This document shows positions 34,336 through 43,464 of a stretch of DNA of 64,000 nt, piece by piece (position 1 is the first letter of the stretch; each line of letters begins with the position of its first letter). The DNA is taken from positions 1,426,001 to 1,490,000 of the forward strand of contig NZ_CP104203.1 of the NCBI RefSeq assembly GCF_025244725.1. The letters are read 5' to 3'. The position numbers and the translations under genes were made by a program. This stretch comes from Chryseobacterium oranimense (GTDB taxonomy: Bacteria > Bacteroidota > Bacteroidia > Flavobacteriales > Weeksellaceae). Under the pieces are notes generated by a model. That model was not told the origin of the DNA. It saw only the letters and a program-made list of their open reading frames with translations, and ran no database searches.

Positions 34336-34398
34336 ATGAAATCATTTTTTGCTTTTTTCAGCTTTGAAATTGCAATTAAATTTGAAATAAAAATTTAA
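34336..34398 (+). CDS. Putative Phe-rich leader peptide (20 residues)
   Basis: An ATG at 34336 opens a 20-codon frame, MKSFFAFFSFE then nine more residues, with six phenylalanines (4, 5, 7, 8, 10, 16). The stop codon is the first part of the terminator stem at 34397-34421. This looks like an attenuator leader (compare pheL and pheM in E. coli). No phenylalanine gene lies downstream on this strand, however, so it would be an orphan leader, a small RNA or a small peptide. Coding is not proven. Confidence 0.4.
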   Translation: MKSFFAFFSFEIAIKFEIKI

Positions 34399-34425
34399 GC
34401 ACAGCATTGTCGGCTGTGCTTTTTA
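34397..34425 (+). terminator. Terminator hairpin after the Phe-rich ORF
   Basis: Nine-pair stem AAGCACAGC / GCTGTGCTT (34397-34405 with 34413-34421), loop of seven, then T-rich. Confidence 0.85.
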
Positions 34426-34464
34426 TTGTTGTCTAATTAAAAAAATGAGATGTATTTATCTACT

Positions 34465-34494
34465 GAATCCGCTTCTAAAGAGCGGATTCTTTTA
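34465..34494 (+). terminator. Second hairpin in the 34-kb spacer
   Basis: Nine-pair perfect stem GAATCCGCT / AGCGGATTC (34465-34473 with 34481-34489), loop of seven, followed by TTTT. No gene upstream explains it. Confidence 0.65.
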
Positions 34495-34540
34495 TGCAAT
34501 AAACTCTGAAACAAAATTATCAGCCGAAACAACATAAAAA

Positions 34541-34578
34541 CAAAGGACTTTAAAATTTCAAAGTCTTTTGTTTTTTTT
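34541..34578 (+). terminator. Third hairpin in the 34-kb spacer, upstream of tRNA-Arg
   Basis: Eleven-pair stem (34541-34551 with 34560-34570, one G-T pair), followed by eight T. It could end a small transcript before the tRNA. Confidence 0.75.
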
Positions 34579-34608
34579 AATTTAATTAGTATTTTTATTC
34601 CCCTCAAA

Positions 34609-34680
34609 GGCTCCATAGTTCAACGGATAGAATAGAAGTTTCCTAAACTTTAGATCCAGGTTCGATTCCTGGTGGAGCTA
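34609..34680 (+). tRNA. tRNA-Arg, anticodon CCT
   Basis: A complete cloverleaf of 72 bases without encoded CCA. Acceptor arm GGCTCCA / TGGAGCT (one G-T pair), D stem GTTC/GAAT, anticodon stem GAAGT/ACTTT around loop TTCCTAA with anticodon CCT at 34642-34644, four-base variable loop, T arm CCAGG-TTCGATT-CCTGG and discriminator A at 34680. It reads the AGG codon. Confidence 0.95.
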
Positions 34681-34713
34681 CTTTAATATTCCACATTCCA
34701 TTTAATCATTGTA

Positions 34714-35628
34714 TCAATTAAAAGATTGCTTATAGCCCAAAGGAGTGATTTCCATTTTCTTTTTAAACAGTTTATTGAAAGACTGCGGATGCTCAAATCC
34801 TAAAGCATATGCCACTTCTGAAACGGAGAAACTGGTTCCGGTAAGGTATTCTTTAGCCTTTTCGATCAGCTTTTCATGGATGTGCTGCTGGGCATTCTGC
34901 CCGGTAAGATTCCTCAGCATATCGCTCAGATAATGTGGCGAAAGATTCATCTCAGAGGCAAGGAATTCTACCGTAGGAAGCCCTTTCGTTAATGTTTCCT
35001 GCCTGTTGAAATAGTCTTCCAGTATCGTCTCCATTTTGGATAATAAATTGCTGTTGACCGCTTTTCTTGTGATAAACTGTCTTTTATAAAAACGGTTGCT
35101 GTAATTCAGCAAAACTTCAATATAGGAGATAATTACATCCTGGCTGACCTCATCAATGGCAGTATTCAGTTCGTTCATAATATTGTCCAGCAATCCGGTT
35201 ATGATAGCTTTTTCCTGATCGGACAAATGGAGTGCCTCATTGGTATCGTAAGAAAAGAACCCGAATTTTTTGATATTTTTTCCCAAAGGATAGGTCCGTA
35301 TAAAATCCGGATGCACCAGCAGTGTATACCCGCAGTAAGAAGTATCCGCTTCTGTGGACAGAATCTGTCCCGGTGCTGTAAACATCATCCCTCCCTCATT
35401 GAAATCATAATATCCCTGCCCATACCCCATTTTTCCATGTTCAGAAAATTTATAGGAAATTTTATAAAAATTCAGATAAAAGCTTCTGTCCAAAAATTCT
35501 TTATGAACAATCATTTTCGTATTATCTACCAGGCTTACCAGCGGATGGAGCGGCTTTGGAAGCTGCAGCATACTGTGAAGCTCCGAGATCGACGAAATTT
35601 TAATTGGAGTGTTATCCTTCCTTTCCAT
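34714..35628 (-). CDS. AraC-family transcriptional regulator
   Basis: A 304-residue regulator with a sensor-like N-terminal region (about 1-180, AraC-binding/cupin-like, with GYGQGYYDFNEGGMMFTAPGQ) and a C-terminal double helix-turn-helix (about 205-300). The latter includes LPTVEFLASEMNLSPHYLSDMLRNLTGQNAQQH and SVSEVAYALGFEHPQSFNKLFKKKMEITPLGYK. It is downstream of a short-chain dehydrogenase gene on the same strand but a terminator lies between them. It probably controls that gene (inference). Confidence 0.93.
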   Translation of the reverse strand: MERKDNTPIKISSISELHSMLQLPKPLHPLVSLVDNTKMIVHKEFLDRSFYLNFYKISYKFSEHGKMGYGQGYYDFNEGGMMFTAPGQILSTEADTSYCGYTLLVHPDFIRTYPLGKNIKKFGFFSYDTNEALHLSDQEKAIITGLLDNIMNELNTAIDEVSQDVIISYIEVLLNYSNRFYKRQFITRKAVNSNLLSKMETILEDYFNRQETLTKGLPTVEFLASEMNLSPHYLSDMLRNLTGQNAQQHIHEKLIEKAKEYLTGTSFSVSEVAYALGFEHPQSFNKLFKKKMEITPLGYKQSFN

Positions 35629-35651
35629 TGTATAAAGTTATTAAATATTTA

Positions 35652-35687
35652 AATGAAAAACAGCACAAGAAAATTACCCGTGCTGTT
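35652..35687 (-). terminator. Terminator between SDR and AraC genes
   Basis: On the minus strand a nine-pair stem (AAACAGCAC / GTGCTGTTT, 35658-35666 with 35679-35687) is followed by T-rich sequence. It ends the SDR transcript just before the AraC gene. Confidence 0.7.
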
Positions 35688-35706
35688 TCCCATATTCAGG
35701 CATATA

Positions 35707-36504
35707 TTAGATAAACTGCTTTCCAAACTGTTCCCTGAAAGCCTCATCTCCCAGTTCCAGGCGCTGTGCATATATTGCTTTTGCATCTTCTCCTGCTACA
35801 TACCTCAACTGTTTCTTACCATCTGTAGCTGCTTCATACACAACCTCAGCAATCTGTTCCGGCTCGGAAGCTGCTGCCATCATTCCTTCCATACTGGAAA
35901 AAAGAGAGTTGGTGATTTCTTCATAGGCAGGGCTTGTTGCTGCATCCAGAGAGCGGCTTACAAAATCAGTCTTGATTCCTCCCGGAGATACAGTTTTGAT
36001 ATCAATCCCAAATTTATTAAGCTCGTAAGCCATACTTTCGCTCCAGCCTTCCAAGGCCCATTTTGTAGCATGATAGGTTGATCCTAAAGGAAAGGCGACC
36101 AATCCACCAATTGAAGTGGTAGAAATAAACATACCACTTTTTCTTTCTCTGAAATAAGGGATAAATGCCTGTGTTACACGGATCACTCCCAAAAGATTGG
36201 TATCCAGCTGTTTCAGGATCTGCTCATCTTTTAAAGCTTCCAAAGGACCAATAAGCCCGTATCCGGCATTGTTGAAAACCACATCCACATTTCCAAGTTC
36301 AATCGCTTTATTAACGGTTGACTTTATCTGTTCCAGGTTGGTAACATCGAGGGGAAGCACAGTTACATTGTCCAAAGCGGCAAGCTCAGGTGCTGCGTCA
36401 GGATTTCTCATCGTAGCAATTACATTCCATCCTCTGCTTTGAAATAATTGGGCAGCCGCTTTTCCTAATCCTGTTGAAGCGCCTGTTATAAAAATTGTTT
36501 TCAT
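35707..36504 (-). CDS. Short-chain dehydrogenase/reductase
   Basis: Classical SDR of 265 residues: cofactor motif ITGASTGLGKAAAQLF (about 5-20), NNAGYGLIGPLE near 76-87, serine in TTSIGG near 130 and YHATKWALEG with catalytic Tyr and Lys near 146-150. The substrate cannot be told. It precedes an AraC-type regulator, a pairing common in flavobacteria. Confidence 0.93.
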   Translation of the reverse strand: MKTIFITGASTGLGKAAAQLFQSRGWNVIATMRNPDAAPELAALDNVTVLPLDVTNLEQIKSTVNKAIELGNVDVVFNNAGYGLIGPLEALKDEQILKQLDTNLLGVIRVTQAFIPYFRERKSGMFISTTSIGGLVAFPLGSTYHATKWALEGWSESMAYELNKFGIDIKTVSPGGIKTDFVSRSLDAATSPAYEEITNSLFSSMEGMMAAASEPEQIAEVVYEAATDGKKQLRYVAGEDAKAIYAQRLELGDEAFREQFGKQFI

Positions 36505-36626
36505 TTTGTTCTGTATTAAATTAACAGGACAAAGGTCAGAATTAGCAAGAAAGCTAAAGTTGCCAAATTGGACGAACCTGTAGCCAAAATGAATTTAATA
36601 TTGAAAAAGATGATTTCCAATAAATA

Positions 36627-36660
36627 AAAGGCTCAGAATTTATACCTGAGCCTTTTTCAA
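36627..36660 (-). terminator. Bidirectional-looking terminator after the KASIII-like gene
   Basis: Stem AAAGGCTCAG / CTGAGCCTTT (36627-36636 with 36646-36655), loop of nine; T-runs on both strands. On the minus strand it follows the KASIII-like gene ending at 36717. Confidence 0.8.
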
Positions 36661-36716
36661 AAAAAGAATAGAACAATGCATTATTTTGCTTCTGCTAATC
36701 TTTTATAATGTATGTT

Positions 36717-37775
36717 TTAAAATTTATAGACAAATGCGTTAATATTCATCCCTGCACCTACTGATGCAAACAGCACAACGTCTCCTTCTTTTATTTCATG
36801 GGTAGGAAGTTCTCCGTCCAGGATCATTGTGAGCAAAGTTGGAATGGTAGCCACACTGCTGTTGCCTAATTTATTAATGACCATCGGCATAATATTTTCC
36901 GGCATTGGCAAATCATAAAGCTGGTAAAAACGCTTCACAATGGCTTCATCCATTTTTTCATTAGCCTGATGGATAATAATCTTATCAAGCTGATTGATGG
37001 TGTATCCACTTGCATCCATGCACTTTTTCATAGCATCCGCTACGTTAACCAGGGCAAATTCGTAGATCTTCCGGCCGTCCATTTTGATATATTTCGTATC
37101 AGGACAGCTTTCGTTGTTGTATGATTTTCCAAAGAAAAGAAAATCTTTTTCGTTTAAAGTATAGGAAGCCGATAAGTGGGACTGAATCCCCTTATTGTCT
37201 TCACTGATTTCCAGGATAGCCGCTCCCGCACCATCTGCATAAATCATACTGTCCCGGTCATGAATATCCACCACTCTGGAAAGTGTTTCCGCACCTATAA
37301 CCAGGCATCGTTTGGCAATACCTGACCTGATGAACGCATTAGCCTGTATCACCCCTTCAATCCAACCCGGGCATCCGAACAGCACATCATAGGCTACACA
37401 AAAATTATTTTTAATTTTCAGAAGATGCTTTACTCGGGAAGCCAGGCTTGGAACACTGTCTGACTGCACTGTACCAAAGCGTACATCCCCAAAATTATGG
37501 GCAAATATGATGTAGTCCAGGGTTTCGGGATCTATTTTTGAATTTTCTATCGCTTTCTGGGCTGCAATCAGTCCCAGATCAGAGGTCACCTGGTGTTCAG
37601 ATGCGTATCTCCGTTCTTCTATGCCGGTAATTTCTTTAAGCTTTCTGGCAATAATATCATTTGCTTCCTTTAATGACTCTCCGTTTTTATTAATAAAATG
37701 ATGCTGGTCAAAAAATAAATTTGTAATTGTCTCCGGCGGAATATAATTGCCGACTCCTATAATCTTGCTTGTCAT
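36717..37775 (-). CDS. 3-oxoacyl-ACP synthase III-like condensing enzyme
   Basis: A thiolase-fold condensing enzyme of 352 residues with the FabH triad: Cys135 in LFGCPGW, His269 in IHQAN and Asn305 in LGNSSVA. The residues around the cysteine differ from the ACSG of housekeeping FabH, and the protein is about 30 residues longer. It may therefore act in a specialised pathway such as alkylresorcinol or branched starter synthesis rather than standard fatty-acid initiation. No acyl carrier or partner synthase is beside it. Single gene. Confidence 0.85.
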   Translation of the reverse strand: MTSKIIGVGNYIPPETITNLFFDQHHFINKNGESLKEANDIIARKLKEITGIEERRYASEHQVTSDLGLIAAQKAIENSKIDPETLDYIIFAHNFGDVRFGTVQSDSVPSLASRVKHLLKIKNNFCVAYDVLFGCPGWIEGVIQANAFIRSGIAKRCLVIGAETLSRVVDIHDRDSMIYADGAGAAILEISEDNKGIQSHLSASYTLNEKDFLFFGKSYNNESCPDTKYIKMDGRKIYEFALVNVADAMKKCMDASGYTINQLDKIIIHQANEKMDEAIVKRFYQLYDLPMPENIMPMVINKLGNSSVATIPTLLTMILDGELPTHEIKEGDVVLFASVGAGMNINAFVYKF

Positions 37776-38024
37776 TAAAAAAAAATTATAATCTTTTTAA
37801 ACTCATTTTGTTTTTTTTCATGAATTTTAAATATTCTACAATAATAACGATAAAATATCTATTAATCGTATGATAAAAATATAATTGGATATTTATATTG
37901 GTATTCAGAGCATACAATAATGGGTTTCATGTCCTGTAATACTCTTTTTTCCTTATTTTTTTTAATTTATTCCGAAGAATAATCAAGAAAGTATTATTAG
38001 CTTTTTTTGTAAATTCGCACGTCT

Positions 38025-41000
38025 ATGGCAGCCTATATTCTTGACAATACAAGCATCAGTACACTTTCCGTGTATGATCTTCTGAAACATACCTCAGGTA
38101 GTGCATTTCTGGAGCTCAGGGATTTTCAGGATATTTACCCCGCTGCTATCGAAAACAATCATGGAATTTTCAGCAAACGGTCTCCTTTGAACGACTTTCC
38201 TGATGTTTCCATAAGCCAGATAGGCAGCTCCATAGTAAGTACATGTACCTGCAACGGCCCAAAAGAAAAGCTCTGCGGGCACCAGGCAGAAGTGATGCAC
38301 TGTATTTTGGAAGAAAAAAATTTCAGGACTTTTTTTGATCCTTTCCTCCGCAAGAAACTGTTTATTGCCAAAGCAAAAAGTTATGGCCTGGAAAATGAAC
38401 CTGATCTCGACATGTATTTCGAATTAAAATACATCAACCACAAAATTGAGGTTCAGCCTAAGATTAAAGAAATGCTGCCTATTGATGAAGATCTTTTTAA
38501 ACAGCATCTTATCCCTCAGCGTTCATCGGTAATCCACGAACTGGCATTACAGGACAGCAGGAAAAGAAAAATACTGGTCATCGGAAGGCACCGCTACTAC
38601 AGTCATCTTAATTTTTCGCTCATGGAAGCTGAAACCACCCAGACCGGAAAAATCAAAAATCCCGTACAGCCTGTTGATTCCATGCAGCTTATCTGGAATG
38701 CAGAAGAACCTCAGCATATTAAATTTTATACTGCTGTTTCGGCATTTCAGAATAATTATAATGAAGATTACAACCCTGCTGAACTGGAAGCCCTTAAACT
38801 GATCGTACAGAATCCTCTCGGTTTGGATACGTATTACCATGACCGGAAACTGTCTGAAACCATATCATCCAAGTCTCTTGTTCCCATCCATCTTGAACTT
38901 TTAAAAGCTGAAATAAAACTTAACGTATTCAAAAAAGATCCTTTTTATGAGGTGACGGGAGAACTTGAGTTCAATGATGTCTCGGTTCCTTTTAAAAATA
39001 TAGTGATCAGAAACGAGTATTTCGTTTACAGCCGCAATACATTCAGCTTTGTAGATGATCCTGATATGTTACGGGTCATTAAATTTTTTAAAGCCAATAA
39101 TGAAGTTCTGCTTGTTCATGCCTCAAAATATGAAACATTCACGCAGAATGTCCTTTCTTCACTGGAGGAACGCATTCACATCAATTACAGTTATATACAG
39201 CCCGCAACATCTATCCAGCTTGAAGAAAAAGACCATAGAAATGAACGGATCATTTATCTTCGGCAGCAGGGAAATTACGTGGCCCTGACTCCGGTTATGA
39301 AATACGGACAGGTAGAAGTTGCCGTTTACTCCAGGAAACAGCTTTTTGATACGGACCAGAACGGTAATGTATTTAAAATTGACAGAAGTGATGCTGAAGA
39401 ATCACGTTTTACCTCTCTGATCATGAAACAGCATCCTGACTTTGAGGCACAGATGGACGGCTATGATTATTTTTATCTACATAAAGATAAATTCCTGGAT
39501 CAGGACTGGTTCCTTCATGCTTTTGAAATATGGAGGAATGAAGGGATAATTATTCTTGGATTCAATGAGCTTAAAAGCACTCAGCTTAATTCGTACAAAG
39601 CAAAGATCAATATACAGATCACCAGCGGGCTGGATTGGTTCAATGCTAAATTAAAAGTAAGTTTCGGACAGAAAGACGCTGCCCTGAAACAGCTTCACCG
39701 TGCCATCCGGAACAGAAGCAAATTCGTTCAGCTGGATGACGGAACGCTTGGAGTTCTCCCGGAAGAATGGATCAGCAGAATGAATGAGTTTTTCCGGATC
39801 GGGGAAATAGATGCTGAAGATCTTAAAATTCCAAAGATCAATTTTACGGAAGTATCCTCATTGTTTGAAAAAGATGTTTTAAGCAGCGAAGTACAGGAAG
39901 AGCTTTCGTCTTATTCATTTCAGTTTTCATCTGTTAAAGATATTCCCCATACCAGTATTCCTTCCGGGTTAAATGCTGTATTGAGGGATTATCAGCATGA
40001 CGGGCTGAACTGGCTGAACTTTTTGGACGGTTTCAATTTCGGTGGATGTCTTGCTGATGACATGGGTCTTGGAAAAACACTTCAGGTACTTGCTTTTATT
40101 CTTTCCCAACGGGAAAAACGCGGAACTGTTACCAACCTTATTGTGGTTCCCACTTCCCTGCTGTTTAACTGGCAGGAAGAAATTAATAAGTTTGCCCCTT
40201 CTATAAAGACTATGGTACATTACGGGCCCGACAGACTGAAGACTGCAGAACATTTCTCTGAATATGAGGTAATACTTACCACCTATGGAATGCTGCTTTC
40301 GGATATCCGTTTCCTGAAAAACTTCCGCTTCAACTGTGTTTTCCTTGATGAATCGCAGACTATTAAGAATCCCAATTCGGAAAGATATAAAGCTGCCCGT
40401 CTGCTGAATTCAAGAAACAGGGTTGTTCTTACCGGAACACCTATTGAAAACAATACTTTTGATCTTTACAGCCAGCTTTCTTTTGCCTGTCCGGGACTTT
40501 TGGGAAGTAAGCAGTATTTTAAAGACATCTACGCTGTTCCTATTGATAAATTTGAATATGGCAGACGTGCCCAGGAACTTCAGCAGAAAATAAGGCCTTT
40601 TATTCTCCGCAGGACCAAAAAACAGGTTGCCAAAGAGCTTCCGGAAAAAACAGAAATGGTTATTTACTGCGAAATGAATGCTGAGCAACGTAAAATTTAT
40701 GATGCTTACGAAAAAGAGCTCCGTGAATTTATTGCTGCCAATGACGACGATGATCTGAATAAAAACAGCATGCATGTTCTTACGGGACTTACCAGGCTCC
40801 GGCAGATATGCAATTCTCCTGTTCTTTTAAAAGAAGGATATTCCGGTGATCACGCCGTAAAGATAGAAATACTGACGGAGCAGATTCAAAGCAAGTCTAA
40901 AGACCATAAAATACTGGTATTCTCACAATTTGTAGAAATGCTGGATTTAATTAAAACTGAGCTTGAAAATAAAAATATTCCGTTTGAATATCTTACCGGA

Positions 41001-41369
41001 CAAACGAAAAACAGAGGGAAAATTGTCAATAATTTTCAGGAGAATGATGAAATCCGGGTATTTCTGATCAGTTTAAAGGCCGGAGGCGTAGGACTTAACC
41101 TCACAGAGGCGGATTATATCTACCTGGTAGATCCATGGTGGAATCCTGCAGCTGAAAACCAGGCCATTGACAGGAGTTATCGTATTGGGCAGACCAAAAA
41201 CGTAATTGCTGTGCGGCTTATCTGTTCCAATACCGTTGAAGAGAAAATTTTAAGCCTGCAGAAGAAGAAAAGTGAACTGGCTCAGAATCTGCTTCAAACG
41301 GATGGAAATGGAATCCGTAAGCTTTCAAAGAACGATCTGCTTGAAATATTGGAATCAAAATCTTTATAA
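38025..41369 (+). CDS. SWIM zinc-finger SNF2-family DEAD/DEAH helicase
   Basis: A 1114-residue DNA translocase of the SWI2/SNF2 group. The N-terminal part has a SWIM zinc finger (CTC then CGH, about 73-90) and a long poorly conserved middle. The ATPase core starts near 645: DDMGLGKT (Walker A, about 677-684), DESQ near 774 in the DEAH position, and the second helicase lobe about 940-1075 with FQENDEIRVFLISLKAGGVGLNLTEADYI and DRSYRIGQ. Such proteins, similar to HepA/RapA relatives, remodel protein-DNA or polymerase complexes; the role here is unknown. Single gene. Confidence 0.93.
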   Translation: MAAYILDNTSISTLSVYDLLKHTSGSAFLELRDFQDIYPAAIENNHGIFSKRSPLNDFPDVSISQIGSSIVSTCTCNGPKEKLCGHQAEVMHCILEEKNFRTFFDPFLRKKLFIAKAKSYGLENEPDLDMYFELKYINHKIEVQPKIKEMLPIDEDLFKQHLIPQRSSVIHELALQDSRKRKILVIGRHRYYSHLNFSLMEAETTQTGKIKNPVQPVDSMQLIWNAEEPQHIKFYTAVSAFQNNYNEDYNPAELEALKLIVQNPLGLDTYYHDRKLSETISSKSLVPIHLELLKAEIKLNVFKKDPFYEVTGELEFNDVSVPFKNIVIRNEYFVYSRNTFSFVDDPDMLRVIKFFKANNEVLLVHASKYETFTQNVLSSLEERIHINYSYIQPATSIQLEEKDHRNERIIYLRQQGNYVALTPVMKYGQVEVAVYSRKQLFDTDQNGNVFKIDRSDAEESRFTSLIMKQHPDFEAQMDGYDYFYLHKDKFLDQDWFLHAFEIWRNEGIIILGFNELKSTQLNSYKAKINIQITSGLDWFNAKLKVSFGQKDAALKQLHRAIRNRSKFVQLDDGTLGVLPEEWISRMNEFFRIGEIDAEDLKIPKINFTEVSSLFEKDVLSSEVQEELSSYSFQFSSVKDIPHTSIPSGLNAVLRDYQHDGLNWLNFLDGFNFGGCLADDMGLGKTLQVLAFILSQREKRGTVTNLIVVPTSLLFNWQEEINKFAPSIKTMVHYGPDRLKTAEHFSEYEVILTTYGMLLSDIRFLKNFRFNCVFLDESQTIKNPNSERYKAARLLNSRNRVVLTGTPIENNTFDLYSQLSFACPGLLGSKQYFKDIYAVPIDKFEYGRRAQELQQKIRPFILRRTKKQVAKELPEKTEMVIYCEMNAEQRKIYDAYEKELREFIAANDDDDLNKNSMHVLTGLTRLRQICNSPVLLKEGYSGDHAVKIEILTEQIQSKSKDHKILVFSQFVEMLDLIKTELENKNIPFEYLTGQTKNRGKIVNNFQENDEIRVFLISLKAGGVGLNLTEADYIYLVDPWWNPAAENQAIDRSYRIGQTKNVIAVRLICSNTVEEKILSLQKKKSELAQNLLQTDGNGIRKLSKNDLLEILESKSL

Positions 41370-41394
41370 AGTCTTTAAAATAAATATTCAGTCA

Positions 41395-41422
41395 CAAAAA
41401 AACCGACAGATAAATCTGCCGG
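41395..41422 (-). terminator. Terminator of the GEVED-domain gene
   Basis: On the minus strand an eight-pair stem CCGGCAGA / TCTGTCGG (41415-41422 with 41403-41410) is followed by seven or more T. It lies downstream of the gene at 41467-42765. Confidence 0.88.
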
Positions 41423-41466
41423 CTTAAAAAAACAAAAATTGATATGGATATGATTAGATAAAGTGT

Positions 41467-42765
41467 TTATTTTTTGATGATTTTCTCAGTGATGATTTTT
41501 TTATCACCGGTATATATCCTGATCAGATAGGTTCCTGTCGCCAAATGGTCCATATTGATAATACCTGAGGTCCCTTCGATCATCTTCTGCCCTGATAAGC
41601 TGTAAACTTCATATTTCTCAAGCTTCTCTTCAGTTTTTAAAATAACCGTTCCTGATGTAGGATTCGGGTAAATTTTAACTGGTGATTTTTTGGAAGTCTC
41701 TGAGGTAGCAAGATTCGATGCCAGTACATTCAGGGTATAATCTTCAGCCTGTCCTATGAACCATCCTGCAGGACATGGAAGGTTTTCCAGGGTTCCCATC
41801 CAAGAGTTTGATTCGTAAGCCTTAACAATTCTGAAACGGGTCTCGCCCAGCATAGCATCCGCAGGAATTTCAATGGTTCCGGTGGTTACTCCTGATTCTT
41901 TGCCCGGAACAGGATCAGAATTATCCAGATAGCCCAGATTAAATACTTCATTGGCATCAAATGCATTGTTATGATTAAGATCGATGTAAGCATAGGCCGA
42001 AACAGTAGTCTGTCCCTGCGTTTCTCCTGTTATTGTTATAGGGTAAGAATTTCCTCTGTTCACATTAAAAACAGTCCCGGTAAAGTTTTCCAGTGCATCT
42101 AAAGTACCGTTTATATGGCTTTCATTGGTAATTCCGGTAAATTCCACTTTAGTAATTTCGCTAACGGTGAGTGTGGTAATATTTTCAGCTCCACAATACG
42201 GGGTTGGGAAAATAACATTACTTCCTGTAATATTTACTGTATAATCTTCAGTCTGCCCTGCCCTAAGGCTGTCATCACAAGCTGTAAGAATAGAATTGGG
42301 TGCGTTGGGATCGGAATAAGCAGCTGTGTTGGTATTTTTCAACACTCTCATTCTTGTAGTACCTGATGCCGCATGAGCAGGAACTGAAACCGTACCGGTT
42401 ACCGTTAAAGCATTGAATGGATTTGCTGCTTCAAGTCTTCCAATATAAAAACTTTCTCCGGCATCATCAAAACTTCCGTTTTTATTAAAATCAATGAACA
42501 CCATCACATCACTGGGGAAAGTACTGGAAGGGCCTTTTACAGAAATCTGATAACTGTTTCCCGCCTGAATATCTGCTGACATTGAAGTAAAGTCTTCGTA
42601 TGCCTGAACATTGGCCGATTGTGATGTTGATGTATTATTGATGGTTCCAAAACTGACATGGGTAATCATATTGCTGTCCGCTCCATACTGAAATACCGGT
42701 GTACAATACTGCCCATTCATCATCATACAGAATATCACTGCAGAAAAAGTAGATAGTTTCTTCAT
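41467..42765 (-). CDS. Secreted GEVED-domain protein with type IX sorting domain
   Basis: A 432-residue exported protein with a signal peptide (MKKLSTFSAVIFCMMMNGQ). Two GEVED-type modules have recurring FIDFNKNGSFDDAGE / YIDLNHNNAFDANE and GQTEDYTVNI / GQAEDYTLNV segments, which look like calcium-binding beta-sandwiches. A C-terminal type A sorting domain follows (from KIYPNPTSGTVILKTEE, last about 75 residues, with GTYLIRIYTGDKKI). It should be exported by the type IX system and anchored or released at the surface. A -7 box TAAATTTG lies at 42795-42788 on the minus strand. Confidence 0.93.
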   Translation of the reverse strand: MKKLSTFSAVIFCMMMNGQYCTPVFQYGADSNMITHVSFGTINNTSTSQSANVQAYEDFTSMSADIQAGNSYQISVKGPSSTFPSDVMVFIDFNKNGSFDDAGESFYIGRLEAANPFNALTVTGTVSVPAHAASGTTRMRVLKNTNTAAYSDPNAPNSILTACDDSLRAGQTEDYTVNITGSNVIFPTPYCGAENITTLTVSEITKVEFTGITNESHINGTLDALENFTGTVFNVNRGNSYPITITGETQGQTTVSAYAYIDLNHNNAFDANEVFNLGYLDNSDPVPGKESGVTTGTIEIPADAMLGETRFRIVKAYESNSWMGTLENLPCPAGWFIGQAEDYTLNVLASNLATSETSKKSPVKIYPNPTSGTVILKTEEKLEKYEVYSLSGQKMIEGTSGIINMDHLATGTYLIRIYTGDKKIITEKIIKK

Positions 42766-42948
42766 TAATTCCTTTATTTTGTTGAGACAAATTTATATTT
42801 ATTTAGAATTAATAAAAATAAGAAGCGAATGATATTTATCATCTTTCGATGAATTAATTAAAAATGAGGAAGATAAATTAGTTACAGCCTAGAAATATTA
42901 GATAAAATACAGATATTGTTTTATCTCTTTTTTTAATTAAAACTAAAA

Positions 42949-43449
42949 TTATGCTCTGGAAAGCTGATCCAGCTTTTTCAACAGCGCCGGTATTCTGTAA
43001 GCTCCGTACATCTGTTCTACTTTCGGAAGTATCTCATCTACATCGGCTCCTTTTGCAGTAAGGAATAAAGGAGTCTTACTTTCTCCTCTCAAGACATTTC
43101 TTCTTTGAGAATCCGGTGTTGCAAATTCATTTTTTGCAATTCCGATAATAGCATATTTCCGGTCCAGAGCTTCATAAAGGTAACCTCCAAGCCCGATTTT
43201 GCCATCATCATCAAGGGTTACGTAACCATCAACAATGATAATATCGTCTTCTTTTAAATCGATTTTTTTCAGTAAACTCAAAATACAAGGCAGTTCTCTC
43301 TTATAAAAAGCACCGCTTTCATATCCGGAAGTGATGTCTGTTTCTTCTGTAAAAATCCCAGATTCACTTTCCGAGGTCCAGTCTTCAAATGCAATACATA
43401 CGGTATTGGCATGATCATCATAATAATAAGTATCAAAAGCGTAAATCAT
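42949..43449 (-). CDS. Short endonuclease V-like protein
   Basis: The 166 residues match the endonuclease V fold, which cuts DNA or RNA next to inosine. Likely metal ligands are Asp6 (YAFDTYY), Glu52 (YKRELP) and Asp74 (IIVDGYV). It is about 55 residues shorter than E. coli Nfi, and the HPRxxG loop after the third acid reads LDDDGKIGLGG. The C-terminal YRIPALLKKLDQLSR fits the family. It is the last gene of an operon with VOC and GNAT genes. Activity on inosine is not assured. Confidence 0.82.
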   Translation of the reverse strand: MIYAFDTYYYDDHANTVCIAFEDWTSESESGIFTEETDITSGYESGAFYKRELPCILSLLKKIDLKEDDIIIVDGYVTLDDDGKIGLGGYLYEALDRKYAIIGIAKNEFATPDSQRRNVLRGESKTPLFLTAKGADVDEILPKVEQMYGAYRIPALLKKLDQLSRA

Positions 43450-43464
43450 ATTTCCTTTCAGTCA

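Noticed and set aside
34445..34540. 31-codon open frame starting MRCIYLLNP within the 34-kb spacer
   Set aside because: It runs through the second hairpin and shows no feature other than the absence of a stop; unlikely to be coding.
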